DNA from: CAIOSQ01 sp044359885
Lineage (GTDB): Bacteria > Pseudomonadota > Alphaproteobacteria > CACIAM-22H2
Direction of reading: 5' to 3'
Length of the DNA stretch: 11,927 nucleotides
Assembly: GCA_044359885.1 (NCBI GenBank)
Contig: JBIKLI010000115.1
Location: forward strand, 1 to 11,927
The position numbers were made by a program, and so were the translations under genes. Of this stretch, positions 5,640 through 11,927 are shown piece by piece. Position 1 is the stretch's first letter; each line of letters opens with the position of its first letter. Under the pieces are notes generated by a model that saw only the letters and a program-made list of their open reading frames with translations, searched no databases and had not been told where the DNA came from.

Positions 5640-6856
5640 ACGCGGCCGCGCCCGGCCCGGCCCCGGCGCGGCGGGGCGGCGAGGCAATCTTCCTCTGGAG
5701 CCTCTCCACGGCCCAGCTGGTCTCGTGGGGCGTCACGTTCTACAGCATCGCCGTGTTCGTCGTGCCGATGCGCGACGAGCTGGGCTGGTCGAAGACGGCC
5801 CTCGGCACCGGGATCACCATCGGTCTGGTCGTGTCCGGCCTGTTCGCCCCCTGGGTCGGCGTACAGATCGATCGCGGACGGGCATGGCCGGTGATGACCT
5901 TCGGCTCGCTGCTGGGCAGCGTCGCCGTCGCCGCCTGGGCCTTCGTGGCGACACCCCTGCAGTTCTGGGCGGTCGCCGTGGCGCTGGGCGTGGCGATGTC
6001 GTGCACGCTCTACGAGCCGGGCTTCGCCGTCCTCACCCGCGTCATGGGCGAGCGCGCGCCGCGGGCGATCCTCAAGATGACGCTGGTCGGCGGCTTCGCC
6101 AGCACGGTCTTCGTGCCCCTCGCCCATCTGCTGGTCGAGGCGATCGGCTGGCGGCCGGCGGTGCTGGTCCTGGCCGCGATCAACCTCCTCCTGTCTGCCG
6201 GCATCCATGCGGTCGTCCTGGCGCCGTCGCGGCTGCCGTCCACCGCGGCACCGGCGCGGCGCGGGGTCGAGGACGCCTCGGCGCGCAGCGCGATCGCCGA
6301 CCGCCGCTTCTGGGCTCTGCTGGGCGCCTTCGCTGCCTACAACGTCGCCTTCACGGCCATGACCTTCCATTTCCTTCCGCTGATGGAGGAACGCGGCGTC
6401 GGACGCGACGCCGGGGTCCTGCTCTTCACACTGATCGGACCGCTCCAGGTCGCCGGCCGCCTGCTGCTGTTCTCGCGCGGCGGCGGGATCGACTCGCGCC
6501 GGATCGGGCGGGCGGTGTTCGGCATCTCGGCGCCGCTGTTCCTGCTCGCCGCCTTCGCCGGCGCCGATCTGGTGCTGCTGACGCTGTTCGTGGCGGTCTA
6601 CGGCGCCGTCAACGGCATCAGCACCGTCGTGCGGGGCACGATCGTGCGCGACATCTTCGGCAGCCGGAACTACGGCGCCATCTCCGGGGCGCTCACCTTG
6701 CCGACGACGCTGGCGCGCGCGGCCGGGCCGGCGATCGGCGCCATGCTCTGGTCGCTGGACGGCAGCTACGCGCCGATGCTGGTCGGCATGGCCGCGATCG
6801 GCGGGCTGGGCGCGGCCGGCTACTGGGCGGCGACGCGCCAGCCCGGCGCATCCTGA
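5636..6856 (+). CDS. Major facilitator superfamily transporter
   Basis: A 406-residue inner-membrane transporter with about twelve hydrophobic segments split by a polar central loop around residues 197-222, as usual for the superfamily. The first helix starts near A-I-F-L-W-S-L (17-23). The loop after helix 2 carries a motif-A-like G-V-Q-I-D-R-G-R (75-82). The layout around it (E-L-G-W-S-K-T at 48-54, then L-V-V-S-G-L-F-A-P at 64-72) recalls the monocarboxylate/oxalate-formate branch of the superfamily. The substrate is not known. The GTG at 5636-5638 overlaps the moaA stop by four bases (GTGA), and this start leaves a short arginine-containing N-terminus before helix 1. A much longer upstream reading exists only because the frame stays open across moaA. 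Tight coupling with moaA and the nearby fdhD suggest a job tied to molybdoenzyme metabolism, for example an organic acid or formate, but this is inference. Confidence 0.85.
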   Translation: MNAAAPGPAPARRGGEAIFLWSLSTAQLVSWGVTFYSIAVFVVPMRDELGWSKTALGTGITIGLVVSGLFAPWVGVQIDRGRAWPVMTFGSLLGSVAVAAWAFVATPLQFWAVAVALGVAMSCTLYEPGFAVLTRVMGERAPRAILKMTLVGGFASTVFVPLAHLLVEAIGWRPAVLVLAAINLLLSAGIHAVVLAPSRLPSTAAPARRGVEDASARSAIADRRFWALLGAFAAYNVAFTAMTFHFLPLMEERGVGRDAGVLLFTLIGPLQVAGRLLLFSRGGGIDSRRIGRAVFGISAPLFLLAAFAGADLVLLTLFVAVYGAVNGISTVVRGTIVRDIFGSRNYGAISGALTLPTTLARAAGPAIGAMLWSLDGSYAPMLVGMAAIGGLGAAGYWAATRQPGAS

Positions 6857-6868
6857 GCCGGCCCGCGC

Positions 6869-6874
6869 TATACT
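6869..6874 (+). promoter_or_regulatory. -10 box of a probable nadK promoter
   Basis: TATACT matches five of six bases of the TATAAT consensus and stands out in GC-rich surroundings. Ten bases lie between it and the nadK ATG (6885), so the transcript would begin within about three bases of, or on, the start codon. No ribosome-binding sequence fits in between. A clear -35 box is not seen at the usual distance. Confidence 0.45.
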
Positions 6875-6884
6875 CGCCCGCGCC

Positions 6885-7652
6885 ATGCCCGAACCCGCCA
6901 TCGCCTTCTGCGCCGCCGAAACCGAATCGGCGCGCGACGCGGAGACCCGGCTGCGCGCACGCTATCCGTCGGTGGTCCCCGAGCGCGCCGACGTCATCGT
7001 CGCGCTGGGCGGCGACGGGTTCCTGCTGCAGACGCTGCATCGCTTCATGCCGCTGGGCCGTCCGGTCTTCGGCATGAACCGCGGCAGCGTCGGCTTCCTG
7101 CTGAACGAGTACGGCGAAGCGGATCTGCTGGCGCGCGTCGCGCGCGCGCAGCCGGTCGAACTTCATCCGCTGCGCATGCATGCGACCGGAACCGGCGGCA
7201 TCACGCATACGGCCATCGCCATCAACGAGGTGGCGCTGCTGCGCCAGCAGCGCCAGACCGCGAAGATCCGCATCTCGGTGGACGGCATCGTCCGGCTGGC
7301 CGAGCTTTCCTGCGACGGCGTGCTCGTCGCGACCCCGGCCGGCAGCACCGCCTACAATCTCTCGGCCCATGGCCAGATCATTCCGCTGCGCGCGGGCCTG
7401 CTGGCGCTGACGCCGATCAGTCCGTTCCGGCCGCGGCGCTGGCGCGGCGCGCTGCTTTTCCGCGAGGCGCGGGTCGGCTTCGAGGTGCTGGAGCCCGACA
7501 AGCGGCCGGTGAGCGCGACCGCGGACAACACCGAGATCCGCGACGTCGTCCATGTCGAGGTCGCCGAGGCCCGGGACATCCGTTTCACGCTGCTGTTCGA
7601 CCCGGACCAGGATCTGGAGGAACGGGTGCTGAAGGAGCAGTTCGCGCCCTGA
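6885..7652 (+). CDS. nadK: NAD kinase
   Basis: A 255-residue cytoplasmic enzyme that phosphorylates NAD with ATP to give NADP, supplying reducing power for biosynthesis. The family motifs are complete: G-G-D-G at 42-45 (V-A-L-G-G-D-G-F), N-E at 114-115 (A-I-N-E-V), and the NAD-binding stretch S-C-D-G-V-L-V-A-T-P-A-G-S-T-A-Y-N at 142-158 followed by L-S-A-H-G. The chain is short because the N-terminal part before G-G-D-G is only about 40 residues, the compact form common in Alphaproteobacteria. The gene lies 28 bases after the MFS gene on the same strand, but a TATACT box just before the ATG suggests its own promoter and a nearly leaderless message. It ends 20 bases from the convergent ABC ATPase gene. 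The function is not obviously linked to either neighbour. Confidence 0.96.
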   Translation: MPEPAIAFCAAETESARDAETRLRARYPSVVPERADVIVALGGDGFLLQTLHRFMPLGRPVFGMNRGSVGFLLNEYGEADLLARVARAQPVELHPLRMHATGTGGITHTAIAINEVALLRQQRQTAKIRISVDGIVRLAELSCDGVLVATPAGSTAYNLSAHGQIIPLRAGLLALTPISPFRPRRWRGALLFREARVGFEVLEPDKRPVSATADNTEIRDVVHVEVAEARDIRFTLLFDPDQDLEERVLKEQFAP

Positions 7653-7674
7653 TCGCGGCGACGCGTCCGCGGTC
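7651..7674. terminator. Hairpin between convergent nadK and the ABC importer operon
   Basis: GATCGCGG (7651-7658) and CCGCGGTC (7667-7674) can pair as an eight-base stem with one G-T pair around an eight-base loop. The hairpin spans the whole gap and touches the stop codons of both convergent genes. It could serve as a shared 3' end for both transcripts. No T-run follows on either strand, so it does not look like a standard intrinsic terminator. Confidence 0.35.
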
Positions 7675-8667
7675 AGCCATCGTTGAGATGGCAGGCCGCG
7701 CGCCGCCCCGGCGCGACCTCGCGCAGGACCGGCGCCTCCGCGCGGCAGCGGGCCATGGCATGCGGACAACGCGGATGGAAATGGCAGCCCGCGGGCGGAT
7801 CCAGCGGCGAGGGAATCTCGCCCTTGACGGGCGCGAACTGGCGCCGGCGCGTGTCCAGCCGGGGGATCTCCGCCAGCAGGGCGACGGTGTAGGGATGGTT
7901 CGGACGCTCGAACAGTTCCTCGGTCGCCCCCTCCTCGACCACGCGGCCGAGATACATGATCACGACCCGGTCGGAGAGATGGCGCACGACGCCCAGGTCG
8001 TGGCTGATGAAGAGGTAGGTGAGCGACAGCGCCGCGCGCAGTTCGATGAAGAGGTTGAGGATCTGCGCCTGGATCGACACGTCGAGCGCCGCCACCGCCT
8101 CGTCGCAGACCACGAATTCGGGCCGCACGGCCAAGGCGCGGGCGATCCCGATGCGCTGGCGCTGACCGCCGGAGAACTGGTGCGGGTAGCGGCGCTTGTA
8201 GGCCGGATCGAGACCCACGCGCCGCAGCGTCTCGTCGACATGCGCCTCCACTGCGCCACGGGGAACCACACCGTGATAGGCCGGCGCCTCGCCGACGATG
8301 TCGCGCACGCGCATGCGCGGGTTCAGCGAGGCGAACGGATCCTGGAAGATCATCTGCACCGCCAGCGCCGCGGCCGTCGCCTCGCGGCCGGAGAGCCCGG
8401 CCACGTCGCGGCCGCGATAGAGGATCTGGCCATCGGACGGATCCATGATCCCGGCGACCATCCGGCCCAGCGTCGACTTTCCGCAGCCGGACTCGCCGAC
8501 CAGTCCGACCACCTCGCCCTCGCGCACCGCCAGATCGACGCGGTCCACGGCGTGCACGACCTCCTCTTGCATCCCGGCACCGAAGAGGTTGGCGAGGCGC
8601 GCGGCGGCGTCGAGCCGGCGCGCGAAGCGCTTGGAGACGCCGCGCAGTTCGACGATCGGCGCCTGGG

Positions 8668-8671
<4 letters not shown>
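7673..8671 (-). CDS. Peptide/nickel-class ABC importer, ATPase (OppF/DppF type)
   Basis: A 332-residue ATPase, the second of a pair that powers uptake through the permeases encoded upstream. Motifs are Walker A G-E-S-G-C-G-K-S-T (59-67), Q-loop Q110 in F-Q-D-P, signature F-S-G-G-Q-R-Q-R (166-173), Walker B ending C-D-E (189-191) and switch histidine H224 in F-I-S-H-D. The C-terminal oligopeptide-transporter domain contains four cysteines (C296, C302, C309, C327) in the spacing typical of this ATPase family; some members bind an iron-sulfur cluster there. The GTG start at 8669-8671 overlaps the stop of the preceding ATPase gene as GTGA, after a G-rich site. The frame is open further upstream, but that is a shadow of the other ATPase. 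It is the last gene of the operon. Confidence 0.93.
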
Positions 8672-9645
<974 letters not shown>

Positions 9646-9655
9646 CGCGGGCATC

Positions 9656-10546
9656 CTATCGCTGCAGCCGCGGGTTGAGGATCTCGCGCAGCTGGTCGCC
9701 GACCAGATTGATCGACACGATCGTGGCCAGCAGCGCGATCCCCGGAAAGAAGCTGATCCAGTACTTGCCCGACAGCAGGTACTCGAAGCCGTTGGCGATC
9801 AGCAGGCCGAGCGACGGCTCGGTGATCGGCAGGCCGATCCCGAGGAAGGACAGCGTCGCCTCGAGCGCGATCGCATGCGCGACCTGGACCGTCACCACCA
9901 CGATCAGCGGCGGCATGCAGTTGGGCAGGATGTGGCGCAGGACGATCCGGCGATGGCCGAGCGCGAGGCAGCGCGCCGCCTCGACATATTCCTTCCGCCG
10001 CTCGACGAGCGCCGTGCCGCGCACCGTGCGCGCGTAATAGGCCCATTGCACGCAGATCAGCGCGACCACGATCTTCCACGTGCCCTGTCCCAGCACGGCC
10101 AGCAGGATCAGCGCCACCAGGATCGAGGGGAAGGACAGCTGGATGTCGACCACGCGCATGATCAGCGTCTCGACCCGGCCGCCGAAATAGGCCGCCGCGA
10201 GACCGGCGGCGGCCCCGATGGCGAGGGCGCCCATCGCGCTCAGCGCGCCCACCCCCAGGGAGGTCCTGAGGCCGTGGAAGATCGCCGAGAGCATGTCGCG
10301 GCCCTGGTCGTCCGAACCGAGCCAGAACACGAAGCCGCCCATCGACGGCGTCATCGGCGGCTGGCGGCCGTCCATGATGTCGAGCTGGCGCAGGTCGTAG
10401 GGATCCTGCGGCGACAGCAGCGGCGCGAACACCGCCGCGGCCAGGATGACCGAGAACATCGCGAGGCCGGCCAGTGCGATGCGGCTGGCCGCGAAATCCG
10501 CACAGAAGCGGCGCAGCGGCGTCTCGGCTGCGGTCGCGCCCGCCAT
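9656..10546 (-). CDS. Peptide/nickel-class ABC importer, permease (OppC/DppC type)
   Basis: A 296-residue inner-membrane permease. The first transmembrane helix (about 22-42) ends in the A-P-L-L-S-P-Q-D-P-Y stretch (41-50) typical of OppC/DppC N-termini, followed by a periplasmic segment with L-G-S-D-D-Q-G-R-D (76-84). Further helices lie at about 95-121, 136-152, 157-172, 211-232 and 266-285. The cytoplasmic EAA loop that docks the ATPases is E-Y-V-E-A-A-R-C-L-A-L-G (186-197) with H-I-L-P-N at 205-209. The ATG lies one base after the stop of the first permease gene, with no strong ribosome site, so translation is probably coupled. It forms the translocation channel with the OppB/DppB-type permease. 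Confidence 0.94.
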   Translation of the reverse strand: MAGATAAETPLRRFCADFAASRIALAGLAMFSVILAAAVFAPLLSPQDPYDLRQLDIMDGRQPPMTPSMGGFVFWLGSDDQGRDMLSAIFHGLRTSLGVGALSAMGALAIGAAAGLAAAYFGGRVETLIMRVVDIQLSFPSILVALILLAVLGQGTWKIVVALICVQWAYYARTVRGTALVERRKEYVEAARCLALGHRRIVLRHILPNCMPPLIVVVTVQVAHAIALEATLSFLGIGLPITEPSLGLLIANGFEYLLSGKYWISFFPGIALLATIVSINLVGDQLREILNPRLQR

Positions 10547-10547
10547 C

Positions 10548-11525
10548 TCAGCCCCGCGCCTCGGACAGCCGCACCCGGGGATCGAGCACGGAATAGAGGA
10601 TGTCGACGACCAGATTGATGATCACGAACATGAAGACGATGATGCAGAGATAGGCGACGATGACCGGCCGGTCGAGCCGCTGGATCGAATCGATGATCAG
10701 CTTGCCCATGCCCGGCCAGGCGAAGATCGATTCCGTGACCACCGCGAAGGCGATCGTCGAGCCCAGCTCGAGGCCGACGACCGTCACGATCGGGATCAGG
10801 ATGTTCTTGAAGACATGGACCATGACGACGCGGCGCGGCGACAGCCCCTTGGCCCGGGCGAAGCGGACATAGTCCATCAGCATGTTCTCGCGCATGCCGG
10901 CGCGCGCGAGCCGGATCACCAGCGAGATCTTGAACAGCGCCAGATTGAGCGCCGGCATCGCCATGTGCCGCAGACCGTCCAGCGTGAACAGGCTGGAGGT
11001 CACGCCGAGGAAGGTCGCCGTCTCGCCGCGCCCGGTCGACGGCAGCCAGCCGAGTTCGACCGCGAACACCATGATCAGCATCAGCCCGACCCAGAAGGTC
11101 GGCAGGGAGAAGCCCAGGATCGACCCGGCCATGATCGCCTTGGCGCCGACCGAGTTCGGCCGGTAGCCGGCATACATCCCAAGCGGCAGACCGACGGCGA
11201 TGCCCAGCGCGAGGGAGGCGAAGGCCAGCTCGAGCGTGGCCGGCATGCGCTGCAGGATCAGCGTCGTCGACGGGATGTTGAAGACGAAGGAGCGTCCCAG
11301 ATCGCCGACCAGCGCCGCCTCGACGAAGGCGAGGTACTGGGCCCAGATCGGCCGGTCGAGGCCGAGCGCGGCCTTGGCCCGTTCGCGCTCGATCTGGTCG
11401 GCTTCGGGGGCGATGAAGATCTCGATCGGGTCGCCGATCGCATAGACCCCGAAGAAGACGATCAGCGACATCACGAACAGCACCGCGCCGCTCTGCATCA
11501 GGCGGCGGATGATGAACACCGACAT
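10548..11525 (-). CDS. Peptide/nickel-class ABC importer, permease (OppB/DppB type)
   Basis: A 325-residue inner-membrane permease. The N-terminal helix after M-S-V-F-I-I-R-R-L (residues 10-30) is followed by a periplasmic segment with L-G-L-D-R-P-I-W-A-Q-Y (54-64) and G-D-L-G-R-S-F (74-80), hallmarks of the OppB/DppB family. Later helices lie at about 98-121, 131-155, 241-262 and 287-311. The EAA loop is D-Y-V-R-F-A-R-A-K-G-L (218-228) with the H-V-F-K-N segment at 237-241. The ATG at 11523-11525 is supported by GGGAAGG eight bases upstream. It follows the solute-binding protein gene after 28 bases and precedes the second permease gene by one base. The substrate cannot be read from the permeases. 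Confidence 0.95.
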   Translation of the reverse strand: MSVFIIRRLMQSGAVLFVMSLIVFFGVYAIGDPIEIFIAPEADQIERERAKAALGLDRPIWAQYLAFVEAALVGDLGRSFVFNIPSTTLILQRMPATLELAFASLALGIAVGLPLGMYAGYRPNSVGAKAIMAGSILGFSLPTFWVGLMLIMVFAVELGWLPSTGRGETATFLGVTSSLFTLDGLRHMAMPALNLALFKISLVIRLARAGMRENMLMDYVRFARAKGLSPRRVVMVHVFKNILIPIVTVVGLELGSTIAFAVVTESIFAWPGMGKLIIDSIQRLDRPVIVAYLCIIVFMFVIINLVVDILYSVLDPRVRLSEARG

Positions 11526-11553
11526 CGCGATCGCCTTCCCGGGGCTGCTGCCG

Positions 11554-11927
11554 TCAGTTCGCCGGGCGGACGAACTGCGCCAGCGAATACTCGTCCTGCC
11601 GCGGCGCGTAGGTCACGCCCCGGCGGGTCGCCCAGGTGTTGACCTGATAATAGAGCGGCACGATGCCGGCCTCGGCGCCGATGGCGAGTTCGCTGGCCTC
11701 GAACAGCAGCCGCTCGCGCTCCCGGTCGTCGACCGTCGCCAGCGCCCGCTCCAGCAGCTGGTCGACGCGCGCGTTGCCGTAGCGGCCGCGATTGGACGCT
11801 CCCATCCCCTTCTCGCGGTTCGGGGTCGCCAGCAGGGCGCGCATGCTGTCTGAAACCTCGCCGGTGTTGCTGCCCCACCCGAACAGCATGACGCTGTACG
11901 CGAAGTTGGGCGCGCTGGCCTGGGTGG
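11554..11927 (-). CDS. Solute-binding protein of the ABC importer, C-terminal end (runs off the right edge)
   Basis: Only about the last 124 residues are in the window. The reading frame is open to the right edge and the real start lies beyond it. The fragment resembles the C-terminal lobe of family 5 extracellular solute-binding proteins (SBP_bac_5). It has a G-W-G-S-N-T-G-E segment, then N-R-G-R-Y-G-N-A-R-V-D near the middle, which marks the N-x-D/R-V-D positions of the family. An E-A-S-E-L-A-I segment and a V-P-L-Y-Y-Q-V-N-T-W strand follow. It is the first gene of the operon seen here and would bind substrate in the periplasm for the two permeases. The family includes proteins for peptides, nickel, glutathione and sugars, and this piece does not tell which. 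The N-terminal export signal is outside the window. Confidence 0.88.
   Translation of the reverse strand, partial: TQASAPNFAYSVMLFGWGSNTGEVSDSMRALLATPNREKGMGASNRGRYGNARVDQLLERALATVDDRERERLLFEASELAIGAEAGIVPLYYQVNTWATRRGVTYAPRQDEYSLAQFVRPAN

Noticed and set aside
4494..5687. Upstream extension of the fdhD frame running antisense to the whole moaA gene (a protein of 689 residues in total)
   Set aside because: FdhD homology begins only near 4475-4493. The extra 398 codons mirror moaA and show no family signature.
5594..6901. Minus-strand open frame of 435 codons opposite the MFS gene
   Set aside because: It is an antisense shadow of a clear twelve-helix transporter gene and has no start context or domain.

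Overview
The window is a gene-dense, very GC-rich stretch of a bacterial chromosome. Every gap between genes is under 150 bases. No tRNA, rRNA, CRISPR array, insertion sequence or phage gene was seen. The gene content points to an alphaproteobacterium, possibly Rhodospirillales-like. The main reasons are a ChpT-type histidine phosphotransferase, a family essentially confined to Alphaproteobacteria, a short (255 residue) NAD kinase, and a -10-like box set so close to the start codon of several genes that the mRNA could be leaderless. The order-level assignment is an inference.

Region 1 (1-2935, minus strand) is a signal-transduction operon. In transcription order it holds a ChpT-like phosphotransferase, a CheA-like hybrid kinase, a stand-alone CheY-like receiver, and the start of a CheR methyltransferase that runs off the left edge. 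The CheA-like protein has the phosphotransfer, dimerisation and ATPase domains of CheA. In place of the usual C-terminal CheW-like coupling domain it has a degenerate receiver domain. No chemoreceptor or CheW gene is visible. This is the most unusual part of the window.

Region 2 (3002-6856) concerns molybdenum-cofactor enzymes. fdhD and mobA overlap and run on the minus strand. Diverging from them on the plus strand is moaA, whose stop codon overlaps the GTG start of an MFS transporter. MoaA makes the first pterin intermediate, MobA adds GMP to the cofactor, and FdhD sulfurates the cofactor of formate dehydrogenase. The formate dehydrogenase itself is not in the window. The 129-base divergent intergenic region carries candidate promoters for both directions and a short direct repeat.

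Region 3 (6885-7652) is nadK, the NAD kinase that makes NADP, with a TATACT box 10 bases before its start codon. It converges on region 4 with a 20-base gap that holds a hairpin.

Region 4 (7673 to the right edge, minus strand) is a complete-looking peptide/nickel-class ABC importer operon. In transcription order it encodes the solute-binding protein (only its C-terminal end lies in the window), two permeases and two ATPases. Its genes are separated by 28, 1 and 1 bases, followed by a 4-base overlap. The substrate cannot be told from the sequence.
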